64,000 bases of DNA, taken from contig NC_089235.1 in NCBI RefSeq assembly GCF_963924675.1, positions 56,383,520-56,447,519 of the forward strand. Direction: 5' to 3'. Both the position numbers and the translations under genes were made by a program. The notes under the pieces were generated by a model. That model saw only the letters and a program-made list of their open reading frames with translations. It did not search any database and was not told where the DNA came from. The DNA comes from Phocoena phocoena. Lineage: Eukaryota > Chordata > Mammalia > Artiodactyla > Phocoenidae. Of the stretch, positions 25,150 to 38,025 are shown piece by piece; the first letter of the stretch is position 1; each line of letters opens with the position of its first letter.

Positions 25150-26340
25150 GCCAACCCCATCCACCTCCAAATAGCAAGACAAACTAAATTTATCTTGGTC
25201 TATTAACCTCCTTTTCCTCTTCCCTTTTCCAAGTTCCTCTGAAAATGTACCTTTGCTTAATGTTTCTACTTATTTACCTCCTAGTGATCCCTCAATTAAC
25301 TGCATTCTTGTTTCTCTTCATACTTTCTATTGAACCCCTTCTCCTAAGCTCAACATTGACTTCCTAACGGACACATACTTGTTAGTATTTTTAAATGGGT
25401 CTCTCAGTGACAGCTGGCATTGTTATTAACTCATTACTCTCCTATTCTTTGGCTTCCATGTGAAATATTTTACTGGTTACCCTTGTAGCTGTCTAACACT
25501 TCTTATCCATCTACCTCACTGCCTCCTCTTTCTCTACCAGTTACTTTAATATCAGAGCTCCCTAGGCTTCTACTCTTCTTTTAATATACTTTCTCCCAAG
25601 GTGATATTATCCACTCTCTTTATTTCAACTATCCTCCAGGTAAACTGACGATTCTGTTATCTGTCATTTAGCTCAATCTTTTTCACTGTCCATTCAATTG
25701 TCTAGGGGGAATCTTCAATATTAACAAAACATATTAACCAGTTTGGGTAGCAATTACCCTTTCCAAAATCTTTGTCCATTTCATAGTGATGGACTGTATA
25801 AATTTCAGTAGGAAGGGTTACTAATTCTCACCTGGAGACAGAACTCTCAAACACTGTAGGAGTTTGAAGCATTAGCTGGGGATAAGTAAAAGAGAAGAAA
25901 TAGTTATCATTTAGACATGAGGAACTTTTGCTTCCAAGAGTCTGATTGCAAATGTTGTGAAGCAGAAACAATATTATGTGTTTACTGTTCCATATCCTCA
26001 GTAAGACTGCATATCACCACCACCCAGGAAGCTAGAATGGTGCCCTGAAGCTAAGGGCTGTCAGATGGGAATTGGGCAAAAGCGACTTAAGTCACATCCA
26101 AGCCTAGTTCTTAAGAATATTCTTTGACATCCTTTCTGCTTAGGAATGACACAGACCATGACTTCAATCCCATCTCCTTCTCTTGTACCTTTATAATTTA
26201 TTTTCTAAAGGGGAGCCTAGAGTATCTTTTGAAAGTGGAAATCAGACCATTTTATGCACACTCTCCTGTTTGTAACATTTTAATGGCTTTCCTTGAATTT
26301 AGAGTAAGACCACTGTCCTTACTTTGGCCTTAACTGATCT
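25150..26340 (+). mobile_element. LINE-2 remnants
   Basis: Pyrimidine-rich L2 3'-region sequence. The clearest part is near 26210-26335: GAAATCAGACCATTTTATGC, then AATGGCTTTCCTTGAATTTA, then GAGTAAGACCACTGTCCTTA. The open frame at 26124-26333 is L2 sequence, not a gene. Confidence 0.6.
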
Positions 26341-27275
26341 TAATTCACAGACTTCTCAAGATAACAGCTATCACAGATGGCAATAACTACAAGATCAAGA
26401 TGGGTCACCAAAGCTACATTAGATATTGCATGGGTGAGAAATAAATATTTGCTGAATTAGACAATTGTAATGTCAAGATCTGTTTACTTTTGCAACATGG
26501 ACTATTAGTTATATAGACAATAAAAATCCATTCCACTGGAACTCATTTTGTCAAATAATTTACTTTAATTAAGGAATTCTCAATTTCATATTTAAATCTG
26601 AGGTATTTTTGAGGATTCTTCTCCCTGTTCTACTTCATAGACCAGATCACTGAACAGTCATTTATGTCTTGTGTTTAGTTTTATAAATAACTTGGAGTAC
26701 TTCACCATATCTAAAATTATAGAACTTGAGCCCCATTTACTTGAAAATGGAAATTTTAAAATTTGAGTGAATCTGTTAATTTAGTTTAACAAAGACAAGG
26801 CTTATTTAAACAGCAAGAATTTAACCCTGCAGGGACAGAAACAATTTATGTCTTTTTCATCCCTGTATTTTCAGTGCTTAGAAATATGCCTGACACTTAA
26901 TGGGGAACCAAAATATCTATCTTAAATGATATTGAATAGAATGGCTTTGGCGGATATACTACTGACTTTTACATGAACTTTGAATGATTTTTTTCATAAA
27001 ATTAGAGTATTTCCCTCATCCAATTCAAGCTTGCTGAACTTAAGAGTATGTTTATTTCTCAAATCTTTCCAGATAGGTACTGAGTTCTTTGAAGATAGGA
27101 ATCATGTTTAATACAACTAATAGTAGTTATATATTTGAGTATTAATTTTATGCCAGTCTCTGTGCTATCAATTTTAAATATATATAAATATTTGTCTATT
27201 TCCCTATATATTTTTGGTTGATTTACTTATCCATGTTCTACCATTTCTCAGTGTGACCAAATTAATATCCTTCTA
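26341..27275. other. Intronic sequence, no gene recognised
   Basis: AT-rich. Nothing identifiable apart from weak L2-like text near 27060-27140. Confidence 0.55.
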
Positions 27276-27445
27276 ATGAGAGCCTACTGTATAGCACAGG
27301 GAACTCTACTCAGTGCTCTGTGGTGACCTAAGTGAGAAGGAAATCCAGAAACGAGGGGATATTTGTACACGTATAGTTGATTCACTTTGCTGTACAGTAT
27401 GAACTAACACAATATCGTAAAGCAACTATACTCCAACAAATTTTT
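27276..27445 (+). mobile_element. LINE-1 3' UTR end fragment
   Basis: CCTACTGTATAGCACAGGGA through TTGATTCACTTTGCTGTACA to AACTATACTCCAACAAA, the same terminal block as in the L1s ending at 1910 and 44757. Short and without ORF2. Confidence 0.85.
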
Positions 27446-27529
27446 TTTAAAATATCCTACCAACATCAATTCCTCTTTCCTCTCTTCTGCCATTAAAATT
27501 TATTTGCTACAAGGAAGTAAAGAGTGTTT

Positions 27530-28060
27530 TTTTAAAGTGGAAATGAAATGATGTCAATCGTACTTTCCTATTTGTAACATTCTACTAGCTTTTCTTGAAT
27601 TTAGAATAAAACCAGTGTCCTTACCATGACCTTAATGATTGCAACCACAGACTTCTCAGTAAACTCAATCCACAGTGCTCATTTTCCATTTCCTTAAATT
27701 TAACAAAGCTCCCTCCACCTTTAGGACCTTTGTTCTAAACTATTATCTAAGCTGGTGGCTTCTTCCTCAAGATCTTCCCAAGGCGGCTCAATGATGCCAT
27801 TCAAATTAGTGAGGTCTTGCTTCACTAATGATTCTAGGTAAAACAGTCCCCCATCAGTCTCTGTCACAACATCTGCTACAGTCTCTTTATTCAACTTATC
27901 ACTATCCAGTAGTTTTTGTTGTTTTCTCATTTATCTCTAGAATATAAATGTCGTGCAATCTTGACTGCATTACTAATACACTAGTCACAGAATTATCCCA
28001 AGTACTCAGAATGTGGCTGGCTTATAGTAGGTACCTAAATAATACTTTATCTGGTTAAAT
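27530..28060 (+). mobile_element. LINE-2 3' end
   Basis: Runs from GTAACATTCTACTAGCTTTTC through AAAACCAGTGTCCTTACCAT and AAGATCTTCCCAAGGCGGCT to CTAGAATATAAATG and TTATAGTAGGTACCTAAATA, the usual L2 3'-end order. The minus-strand open frame at 27721-27930 falls wholly inside this element and is therefore not a host gene. Confidence 0.7.
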
Positions 28061-28129
28061 ATATTTTTTGCTCCCCAGTATGTCCATGAAATTTCTTGGA
28101 CAATTATTTGACAGTTTTATGGTGAGCTT

Positions 28130-28260
28130 AGAAATGGGGGCTCTAAAATCACAGAGACCCAGGCACAAATCCAACACTAATAAATTGGGTGACCTATATC
28201 AATTTACTTAAATTTCTTCTAAGCTAGATTCTTATTTGTAAAATTATCATTATTTTGAGA
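28130..28260 (+). mobile_element. MIR SINE remnant
   Basis: Order of GGCTCTAAAATCACAGAGAC, GGTGACCTATATCAATTTAC and TCTTATTTGTAAAATTATCA corresponds to the MIR tRNA-related and core regions. Confidence 0.6.
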
Positions 28261-28794
28261 GTGCACATTTATTGATTTAAATGTTGCCAACAATCTCTCA
28301 GTTACATATTTTCTATATTCCTTATCAGTGTCCTGAAGTTTTATTTTTGTAGGTAGGAAGGTTCCTACAAGGTGATGGCACAATTGACTTGTTACTCCCT
28401 CTGGCAAAATTGCCACAGCAGGGAGACAAGAAGGCACTCTCAGTCCCATATAGTTCATTTCACTCTTGCCATCTCTACTGATTAAATGACAGGTTCAGTG
28501 CTGCTCCTTGTTTCTCATTTTCTGCTACAAAATAGAGTAGTAAGAAAAGAAAAGAAAGTGAGAAAAAAAGTAGCAAATCCTTGTCCATGAGGAGCCCTGA
28601 AAAATGGCAATTTATTAAAGTATTTTACTATAATTTGAAGAGTTCCACAGAACCTGATTGCTTAAAAACTGGCTCTCTCTCAATCTGCTCCTGAATTTAC
28701 TATATTTTAAATATAAGTTTGCTTTGAAATCTATTTCTAACCAATGATATTCAGAAGAAAGTAGATATTTAATGAAACAGTTAATTTCAGTTAA
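28261..28794. other. Intronic sequence, no feature recognised
   Basis: Nothing identifiable. The minus-strand frame at 28219-28458 is unassigned and unsupported. Confidence 0.5.
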
Positions 28795-29015
28795 TAATTG
28801 CTAATATTCATTGTGTACATGAAGGTACTGTTCTAAGCTTTTAAAATAGATCATCAACTTTAATCTTAATAATAACTCTATGAAGAAAACAACAAAATTA
28901 AACAATAATTATTTGTATCTTACAGAGGAGGAAACTGGGACACAGAAAAGGTCAGTAACTAGCCACAAATCACACAGTTAAAAAGTGGTAGAGCCAAGTT
29001 TCAAATGAAGCCATC
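28795..29015 (-). mobile_element. MIR SINE, near full length
   Basis: Antisense MIR, clearly recognisable: ACTGTTCTAAGCTTTTAAAA, AATAACTCTATGAAGAAAAC, GAGGAGGAAACTGGGACACA and CACACAGTTAAAAAGTGGTA. Confidence 0.85.
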
Positions 29016-29833
29016 TAAAAGAATAGCTTTAATCACAGTACAAGCTGCAGTTTGATATAAAAAATAATGAGAAAAAGTCAAGAATAGAATACCAGCATAT
29101 ACAATGCTGGAGACAATATGGGGAAATGGAAGGAGATGCCCAAAGGAGGAAAAGGGACCAAATCAAACCAAAGACATAGAAAACAAGGACTGTTCTTTTT
29201 ACTTTTTCTAGAAAGCCCCTCCTGACTAGGCCAAAACACACATGATGAAAATAAACAATGTTTATGGCAAATTCCTATCTCAATTTATCATCCTCTGTAT
29301 TTGAATACAAATCAATAGGAAAAATAATGAAATATACAATACAAAATTTCATACTGGGTGAACAACTGGAATATAACATATACTTTACATTTTAGATTTG
29401 GTTTATTAGTAAGTTGTAATCAGAATATTACAGTGATTTATGAAAATAAAACTATCAGAATATTTCTAGTGTTTTGTATTATTCTTCTGGATTAATTTCT
29501 CAAAAATATGGATTTGAAGAAAGCATTTTAACTTTTATTTAAATTACTTAAATAATTTGGATAAGATGTTTATACTCATTACACAAATAGAAATGTATTT
29601 TTAATGGCTTTATAATTCACTATTAAGGTTTTGGCCTAATAACAATATAAAATATGTGTGTGTGTGTGCACTAACATGCATACAAATGCATAAACACACA
29701 CCCCTAAAATGTCAAAGAAAATGTGGTTATAATGAATCCATCTGCAACCTTTTTCAAGTAAAATTATTTATTTTAGTGTTTTTAATGGGATTAGGCAATA
29801 TTGACATAACGCTCTTGTGCAAATTCATGATTA
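29016..29833. other. Intronic sequence with a short (GT)n
   Basis: Includes a (GT)n run at about 29653-29668. No gene is recognised. Confidence 0.6.
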
Positions 29834-30054
29834 CAGTTGACCCCTGAACAACATGGGTTGGAACTGGGCAGGTCCACTTATACGTGGATTTTTTTCAATA
29901 AATATCTACTACAGTACTATGTTATCTATGTTTGGTTGAATCCATGGTTGCAGAATTCAACTAAGCCATGGATGGCTCACTATAAAGTTATATGCAAATA
30001 TCAACTGTGCTGGGGTCCATGCCCCTAACCCCCACATTGTTCAAGGGTCAGCTG
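29834..30054 (+). mobile_element. Tigger-type (MER44-like) non-autonomous DNA transposon
   Basis: 221-bp element with terminal inverted repeats CAGTTGACCC and GGGTCAGCTG, flanked by TA on both sides as expected for pogo/Tigger insertions. Internal blocks GGCAGGTCCACTTATACGTG and CCATGCCCCTAACCCCCACA match the family. Two plus-strand open frames over it are not genes. A second copy lies at 39257-39464. The subfamily name is from memory. Confidence 0.88.
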
Positions 30055-32219
30055 TATATTATAGCAATGCTGACAAAATTTACAACACATTGAAATATTT
30101 CCACTTAATTAACAATCACAGGCCTTTTATGTGCATCAAGAAATTCATTCTTATTTAAATTAATTGAACAAATCTGATCCCTTAATGATATTTTTTCTTT
30201 TTTTATTATTTATTCTAAACTAAATGAGTATTCACATTTTTTGTATCTCAAATGTACATTTTTAGCAATAATGCTCAGGATGTATTTTCAGGTTGGTTTA
30301 ATATGATTGTTGCTTCCTTTTCTTTTTTATTCTTTTCCTTTTCTTTTTTGGGAGGGGTGGAATGGTGTAGTCTACAACTATCTGGTGACATGAGATGGAA
30401 TGAAATGGAAAATTATGCGGATCATTATTGTATATTTTTTTGTTGATGACTGTTCTTTAGCTGTAATACAACTTCCTATTTCAAAACAAAGTGTTTTTTA
30501 TATACATGTGAATGTGTTGATCAAAATTAGATTTTCATCTGATCAATTTTAAAATTCAAAGTTAAGAATGAATAAAATGAAAACCTTAATACCTCTTAGT
30601 TAATAAGTATTTACAATATTAGCATTTACTTTTACATGTAAAAGTAAACAGTGTTTTCATTTATTCAATTGATAATCTGAGCACCAATTTTGTACAAGGC
30701 ATTACTATAAGAAATATGTATCAGATTCTACTACAACAGAAGTTGCTATAGCAAAAATGCACTGATCAAAAATTATAGGTGATCCATAGTTCAAGTGTAA
30801 ATTTTTAGCTGTGTGCTGTTCATCCAAAATCTTGCCACCTACTACTTATCTGGGTCACCTTTTCGGGATGTCAGTTGCCATGTGGTTAGAGAAAACAAAA
30901 TAATTTTTATAGAGTCCAAAACCAATTATAACTGGGAAGGTAAGTCCAAAGCCAAATGTAAATGAGTTTTGGATACTCTGCTCTTTTGAATAATTTATCT
31001 CTTGGCACAATAAATGAAAACTTGGCTGCACAGTCATACCAAGGGTGAACAGAGATATAGAACATGCACATTTTCATGCAGGGCCCCAGGAACAGCAAAG
31101 CTTATCTGTTTCTAAATGGTTAATTTTAGCATCCATCCAAAGTGTCAATGAGCCAGTTAGTGAGGTGAAGCTGCACTTTAAATGATGTCCAAGTGTTTTT
31201 TTATACAGTGTTATTTAACATTTGCATAAAACCAGCTTTTTTGTGCCTTATGTTTCCAAATCAATTTAGCTTTGTGTGCTAATATTTTACTACAGCCCTG
31301 GAGATAAAGAAGCATGCAGGTCAGCCATGTGTGTTGCTAAATCCCCAAAGGAAACCTTCACTAAAAACCAAAAGATTGACACCAGACAAGATTAGCAAAA
31401 GAAGTAGTCATGCATAATCAACTGTGTTAAATACTGGGGAAAAAAACATCTGCTTCTCTTGTCCTTCAGGAAAAGGCTATCAGGGTAGAGTGTTAATGCT
31501 TCTGGCGTATATTTTTACGTGCTTCTGAGTGTGCCATTGTTTTACAAAGATGGATTTGTTAGAACCAACTACCACAGCTACTTTAAATGCTACTAATGAG
31601 GAAGGCAAGTAAAAGCTTCCATGCCCTGTACTATTTAATTCCCAGACCTAACTAGACCCAGAGACCTCTCTAAGGAATACAACAATTAAGTCTCTTTCTC
31701 AATCTGGAAATGAATAGGTTTGGGCTCTATCTTCAAAAATGCTGTACAATGGCTGAAATTTTCCAAACCAACCAACAAACAAAAATATTCAAGCAAGTCC
31801 TTTCCCTAAAGGGCTTATCTAAAATTGCTGATTAAAACAAAGGAAGAAAAGCCTACCAAATAGCTAAAAATCATTCAAGCTCAATTTCTGGGAAAACTGG
31901 GGATTTGTGCAGTGTTTCTTTGTTTTGTAATATGCTAAATTTTAAGATCTCAAATAATTATAACTAAAATAGGATGATTTTTTTAAAAATATTTATTCAA
32001 ATACCTCTCACACCATCTAATAATATTTAAAATCTGGATTATTTTATTGTTGCTATTAAGAAATAAACCAGAGAATAGAAAAGTAAATGATGCATAAAAA
32101 GAGATATTCTATAATTTAGTTCTTATATGTTCTGTCCATCTCTTTCCTTTCTTAGGTCCACATCAAGAAAATAAATCATTTTAGCAGAAGTGCTTTAGCC
32201 AATTAGGTGGTTACTTCTT
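30055..32219. other. Long single-copy intronic stretch
   Basis: About 2.2 kb without a recognisable mobile element apart from a CTTTT-rich tract near 30310-30350. Positions 31130-31400 look base-balanced and include an ATTTGCAT octamer-like motif at about 31220. This is a possible conserved element but is unproven. Confidence 0.45.
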
Positions 32220-32425
32220 TTTTTTTTTTTTTTCCAGTACGCGGGCCTCTCACTGTTGTGGCCTCTCCCCTTGCGGAGCACAGGCTCCGGATGCACAGGC
32301 TCAGCAGCCATAGCTCATGGGCCTAGCCGCTCCGCAGCATGTGGGATCTTCCCGGACTGAGGCACGAACCCGTATCCCCTGCATCGGCAGGCAGACTCTC
32401 AACCACTGCGCCACCAGGGAAGCCC
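32220..32425 (-). mobile_element. Cetacean CHR-1-type SINE, minus orientation
   Basis: Starts with a poly(T) run, then CCAGTACGCGGGCCTCTCAC, and ends CGCCACCAGGGAAGCCC. A perfect 14-bp duplication GGTGGTTACTTCTT lies at 32206-32219 and 32426-32439. Confidence 0.96.
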
Positions 32426-32529
32426 GGTGGTTACTTCTTGAGACATCATCTTTCTTTCTACCTGAAATCTACAGGGACATAGCGAATTGTGAGGTACACT
32501 GGATTCGGTGGCTTCATTGATTAAGCATG

Positions 32530-32665
32530 TATATTATGCAAATCCTCTAGTTCACACTTTACTTGTGTTGTTAATTAAGCCTTATTCACAGGCTTATTTT
32601 AAAGATGAGGAAATAAGCTCAGAAAGGGTAATGAATTTATCCTCCATTACACAGCTACTAAGCAT
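32530..32665 (-). mobile_element. MIR SINE remnant
   Basis: TTTTAAAGATGAGGAAATAA followed by CATTACACAGCTACTAAGCA, the antisense MIR core. Confidence 0.75.
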
Positions 32666-32689
32666 GTGGATTTAGAAAAATTGTGTGAA

Positions 32690-32870
32690 CACTGTGTGCT
32701 AGGCAAAGTAATACCTCCCCTCATAGATGTCATCCCTGGTAACCTATGACTATGTTACTTTACATGGCCAAAAATAATTAAATGTTGCAGATGCAATTAA
32801 GGTTGCTAATCCGCTGACTTTGAAATGATGGCAAGATCACCCTGAATTATCCCAGCAGGAGACAAATTGA
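32690..32870 (+). mobile_element. MaLR-type LTR fragment
   Basis: Text resembling the MLT1 5' part: CCTATGACTATGTTACTTTA, then GTTGCAGATGCAATTAAGGT, then ATCACCCTGAATTATCC. Fragmentary. Confidence 0.55.
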
Positions 32871-33229
32871 AAGAATGATTAAATTCATACACACATACAC
32901 ACTATAAGTATATACATATGTGTGTGAAAATATAATAATGTGTGCAAAATTATACATTTGAAAATATGTAAAGTATAACCATATTTGAAAAAATATATTA
33001 AATATAAATAAATATTATAGAAGGTTAATACCAAAAAACTTTTAAAAATTAATAATTTGGTTGGAATTAATAAATGCAATTTTGATGAGAGTGAGATTTG
33101 AAACAGATTGTTAAGGGAATGGTAACACAGATTGGCAGAAGAATAAATAAGGAGGAAGAAGAGCAAAGGGAGGAAAATATACAACTCTTTTTACATAGTT
33201 GTTGACCGTTTGACAAATTTAGGCACTTT
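32871..33229. other. AT-rich intronic sequence
   Basis: Alternating TA/CA-rich text at 32885-33010. The minus-strand open frame here has no family resemblance. Confidence 0.55.
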
Positions 33230-34760
33230 TTATCTTTCATAAGAAACAGCAGAAGACTCCGTTTACTTTCCCGACTTCAGTTCTTTCCACACTTCCCCTC
33301 CATGCTTCCTCTCCTCCCAACTAACAAGCAAGCGCTCACACCACCAGCATGAGTCCCACTTTTTTCCCTTCTCCTCTTAGATGATCCCTTCCCCTCTTGT
33401 CTCCTTCACTAACTAGATAACTCTTAACTTTTGCTTTCAGCATAATCTCAGTTATTATTTCTCTTAATCCTTTTCTGACTTTTCCAGGCCAGGCAATGGC
33501 TTCCATCTAAGTGTTTACATTAGCACCATATAGCACTACATTACAGTAATATGATTTATTTGTGTCTTCAGGATACCATAAACTCTTTGAGGTCAGGGCT
33601 GTGTCTTACCTCTCAATTCCCTTTTGTCTAGCAGAGTTCCTTGCTTCTGGGAAGTGTTTAATTAACATTTGTGGCAAGGAGATTACTGAATGAACAATGA
33701 TTCAGAAATTAGAAATTGGAGTTCTAAAATCGCATGTTAACAATCACCTGTCAACGTCCACTTGGATATCTTGCAAGCATCTCAACGTTACATCAATAAA
33801 ATGAGGTCATAATTGCTTTCATACTTACCACCTTTTCTTGTGTTTTCATATATTCAATCAGCCATTCAGGCATGATACAATATTTATTGATTACTGACTG
33901 TGTACCAGAATGTATTTAATGCTTTTGGGACCATCAGCATCACCACCTACTCTGTGGCTCGAACAGGAACTCTATGTATTTCCTTCTTTCCCTCATCCCA
34001 GTCCCCCATATCTAAGTCACCAGCAAGTCCTACTCATTCTATCTCCAATAAATACTGAATATACCAACTTCTCCTCTAGGTTTAATCCTTTGATCCAAGC
34101 TGTCATCTGCATCCTCCTCCTGACTTGTCTCCTCATTTAAAGTCTAATCTCCTTTAATTTCCTATGCAGCAGCACAACTGATATTCTGAGAATGTAAATC
34201 AGAACATGTTCCTCTCCTCCTACAATGCTTCAGTGGTTTTGATTACATTTAAACCAAAAGCGGAATTCTTTCCTGTAAGTCCCAAGGACCTGCATGAACT
34301 GTTCCCCCAATTTTGCCTTTCCTATTGTGTTGCCAGCTCCAAAGCAACCACTAAGGTCTTTCATTCCACTGAATACTCCAACCAAGTTCTAACTTCAAGG
34401 CATTGTATGACTTTTCTTCTGCCTAGAATATTCTTTACTCCACTCCTCACTGGAAAATATCTCTATCAGCTTTTAGAGTTCAGATTAAATATCACCCACA
34501 GAGAGAGGTCTTTTCTGACCATTTTACCTTAAAAAGGTATCCATTATTCTTCATTTCTGCTCCCTGTTTCTTCATTTCAGCCTCTTGGTTTTTTTCTTTC
34601 ATAACCTATTACTATATTTTACAATTTTGTAATTACTTTGGTTTGCTTTGTTTTGTTTTTCTGTCCTGTACCATGAAGGAACTAAGAATGCTAAGTTTCC
34701 TACTGAATATTTAGTTCCTAGCAGAGTGCTTGGCATTTACTACACGCTTAATAAAATTTG
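33230..34760 (+). mobile_element. LINE-2 remnants
   Basis: Two L2 3'-end-like units. The first ends near 33690 (TTTGAGGTCAGGGCTGTGTC). The second, about 33900-34760, contains CTACAATGCTTCAGTGGTTT, CTCCAACCAAGTTCTAACTT and GCAGAGTGCTTGGCATTTAC. Open frames at 33910-34140 and 34206-34532 are inside them. Confidence 0.65.
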
Positions 34761-35985
34761 AAAATGATGAATGAAGAGAACAAGAAAAAAAAAAGATAGG
34801 AAGGTAGGTAGACAAGAAGCAATACAGAATTATAACTTGTTGCTTATCTATTAAAACAAAATCCGTAAAAACAGTCTTTTCCCACCATGGGTAAAATTCA
34901 ATGACTAGCACTGTAGAAAAGATTTTACACTTAAAAAATAGAGTTAGGAAACAAAATTTGCATGTAGAATTTTTACTATATTAATCAATGACTATGTCAA
35001 TTTAAAGTTTTAAAAAATACTTCATTATATAAATCATATTAAGTAAAAATGTGTTAAAACTGTATTAAAGAGGAAGACCTAGATGCATTGATTTAAATAA
35101 TAAATCATAAATGTAATTAAAATGCATTTCCAAATATAAAAAATAAGTTAATTTGTTTAAAAACTATAAAAGATACAGTTAATACAGGCACAGAGCCTTA
35201 TTAAAATTCTAAACATAATTTAATATATAAATCAATTCCAATCACTTTTTCTCATTTCAAGAACAATTTCAAAATATTGCTCTTCATCGTCTATGCTTTC
35301 TTACTTTCAAATTAATCTATAGCTACAGATTGAATGCTTACAAGCAATGTGTGGTGCTAAGTGAATACAGTTCCTCGGGCATAGTGAAAATGTCAACTTT
35401 ATGGTATAATTTTTTTACGTCAATGGATAATACAATATTTTATAAAACCTCAAAAATGCGTTTCTGCTTAAATATTCTGTTTACTGATAAACTGTCTTCC
35501 ATTGGAAGTAATCAGTACTTTCATATTTTCTTAGCAATGATGACTGCATATATGAACTGTTGCATACAGAAACAATATTAAAATGCATAATGAAGACTGG
35601 ATTTTCACATACACAGAGTTCAATTTTACACACATTTTTATATTTGTCTTTTCATAGTGTAAGCATAAACTTGGCCCACAGAAACTCAATGACTACAATT
35701 CACTGACACATATTTTCTCAGGGTACTCCCATCTTTTGAAGATATAGGTGGCAAAAGAGTGGGAAACAGGTCATAGAAAGCATGGAAAGGAAAGCTTCAT
35801 CCATTTTTTTCCAGACCTCAGAGAAATATTCTCTATTTTCTTTCAGCATTCCAATGATAAGGAAGAGACCTAGCCAAAGGATTCAACAGCAGGCCACCCA
35901 GCCCCCCCAACTGATCAGAGTTAAGGATGAAAAAGGAAATCTATCCCATCTTATTAATATGGGCAACTAGATAGAGGCTTGTGAT
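34761..35985. other. Intronic sequence, no gene recognised
   Basis: AT-rich. Open frames at 35330-35581 and 35782-35970 have no domains or splice context. Confidence 0.55.
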
Positions 35986-36480
35986 GAAATTCCCATTAAC
36001 GGAACAAATATTTATTGACAACCTGTTAAGACCTACCACTGTGCCAAGCATTAAGGATAGAAAGATGAAGTATTATAGCCTCAAGAAACTTCACATCCAG
36101 TAGGAAATTATAAACTACATGTAAAAAAGCATTTTGGAAATACTGAGGAGTAACAGTTATCCCAAAGAGGCTTCATGGTAAAGTATACACATTTGTAGAC
36201 TTTCTTGTTTAGTCATTAAAACATGACTATGAAATTAGCCAAAAAAAAGAAGGAAGGGAGAGTGGAAGACATTTCATGCTAAGAAGGTAACCAGAACAAA
36301 GAAAAGGAAGTGAAAACAGAAGGATCTGAGTGCGGAAATCCAACCTATAGTTAGAAATAAAAATTTCACATTGGGCTTGCTTTTCCTACATGAAAAGATG
36401 TCTCAGGAGTGACTATGGCAACATGATGGATGGAGCCTGGAATCTTGTACTTGGCCATGAATTTGTTCTCTCAGAGACAG
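35986..36480 (+). repeat. Ancient interspersed repeat, shared family A
   Basis: Starts AACAAATATTTATTGACAAC, then CACTGTGCCAAGCATTAAGG and AACTTCACATCCAGTAGGAA, as in the copies at 19030 and 46320. The later part is poorly preserved. Confidence 0.5.
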
Positions 36481-36639
36481 GAAGATGGATGCAGCCAGTA
36501 ATTTTGCAGAGAACTTTTAGTTTATACATGTTTTGACTTTATGATATTTTGAAAATTTGACATATTAATAAATTTATAACAGTAATGTGGATATAATTAA
36601 TACTAATATCATACTATCATTACCAGCATTATTAATCAT

Positions 36640-36740
36640 TAAGGTTAAAAATAATAGCATCTTATATGTCATTGAGCACTTTGTGGCATGCACTGTACTA
36701 AATGCTTTGCATGCATTATAATTATAATCCTTTAAGGGAA
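36640..36740 (-). mobile_element. MIR SINE remnant
   Basis: CATTGAGCACTTTGTGGCAT followed by TGTACTAAATGCTTTGCATG, the MIR 3' region in antisense, just before the mariner insertion. Confidence 0.65.
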
Positions 36741-36778
36741 GTAAAATAAGATTAATCTGCATAAGATATTGGGTTGGC

Positions 36779-38023
36779 CAAAAAGTTCGTTCGGTTTTTT
36801 CTGTACGATGGCTCTAGCAGGACTTAGTTGTCATTAACTTCTTTTGAAACAATTTTGTTAGCTTGTACTGTGACAGCTGTCGTATCAGCGTGCATTTTAA
36901 AAAAACTATCAAAATTGGTGAATTTTTGTGTAGCCATTTTAATATTGGAAATGGAAGAAAAAAAGAAACATTTTCAGCATATTATGCTTTATTATTTCAA
37001 GAAAGCTCAAAACGCAACCGAAACACAAGAGAAAGATTTGTGAAGTGTATGGAGAAGGTGCTGTGACTGATCAAACATGCCAAAGGGGTTTGTGAAGCTT
37101 CGTGCTGGAAATTTCTCACTAGACTATGCTCCACGGTCGGGTAGACCAGTTGAAGTTGATAGTTATAAAATTGAGACATTAATTGAGAACAATCAATGTT
37201 ATACCACATGGCAGATAGCCAATATACTCAAAATATCCAAATCAAGCCTTGAAAATCATTTACACCAGCCTGGTTATGTTAATCGCTTTAATGTTTGGAT
37301 TCCACATAAGTTAAGTGAAAAAACCTTCTTGACCGTATTTCTGCATGTGATTCTCTACTGAAACATAACAAAAACGTTCCGTTTTTAAAACAAATTGTGA
37401 TGGGTGATGAAAAGTGGATACTGTACAATAATGTGGAACAGAAGAGATTGTGGGACAAGCGAAATGAACCACCACGAACCACACAAAAGCCGATCTTCAT
37501 CCAAACAAGGTGATGTGTATATGGTGGGATCGGAAGGGAATCCTCTATTTATGAGCTCCCTCTGGAAAATCCAATAAGTACTGCTCCCAATTAGACCAAC
37601 TGAAAGCAGCACTTGAGAAAAAGCGTCCGTAATTAGTCAACAGAAAACGCATACTCTTCTATCAGGATAACGCAAGACCGCATGTTTCTTTGATGACCAG
37701 GCAAAAACTTACAGCTTGGCTGGAAAGTTATGATTCATCCGCCGTAATCACCAGACATTGCACCTTCAGATTTCCATTTATTTCAGTCTTTACAAAATTC
37801 TCTTAATGGAAAAAATTTCAATTCCCTGGAAGGCACCTGGAACAGTTCTTTGTTCAAAAACATAAAACGTTTTGGGAAGAAGGAATTACCAAGATGCCTG
37901 AAAAATGGCAGAAGGTAGTGGAACAAAACAGTGAATATGTTGTTCAATAAATTTCTTGGTGAAAATGAAAAATGTGCCTTTTATTTTTACTTAAAAACCG
38001 AAAGAATGTTTTGGCCAACCCAA
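36779..38023 (+). mobile_element. Mariner DNA transposon with both terminal inverted repeats
   Basis: 1245-bp mariner of the type known from cetartiodactyl genomes and related to Hsmar1. The left end TTGGGTTGGCCAAAAAGTTC and right end GTTTTGGCCAACCCAA form inverted repeats matching at about 28 of 31 positions. A TA target duplication flanks it at 36777-36778 and 38024-38025. It encloses a broken transposase. The ends are well preserved, so internal loss of function came from point changes and small indels, not truncation. Confidence 0.95.
36951..37950 (+). pseudogene. Mariner transposase pseudogene
   Basis: Reads in pieces as a mariner transposase of about 345 codons in the family. N-terminal paired helix-turn-helix: HIMLYYFKKAQNATETQ, then after a frame change NFSLDYAPRSGRPVEVDSYK and the second HTH around NILKISKSSLENHLHQPGYV. 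Catalytic DD34D landmarks follow: MGDEKWILYNN near 37400, FYQDNARPHVS near 37660, and SPDIAPSDFH near 37755, where the text is disturbed by a small insertion. A conserved C-terminus ends VVEQNSEYVVQ before TAA at 37948. Frame changes near 37050, 37360, 37510 and 37750 and several stops make it non-functional. Confidence 0.93.
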
Positions 38024-38025
38024 TA

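Noticed and set aside
27721..27930. Minus-strand open frame of 69 codons with a plausible acidic peptide (EPPWEDLEEEATSLDNSLEQ)
   Set aside because: It sits between recognisable L2 blocks and matches the antisense of the L2 3' region, so it is repeat sequence read backwards.
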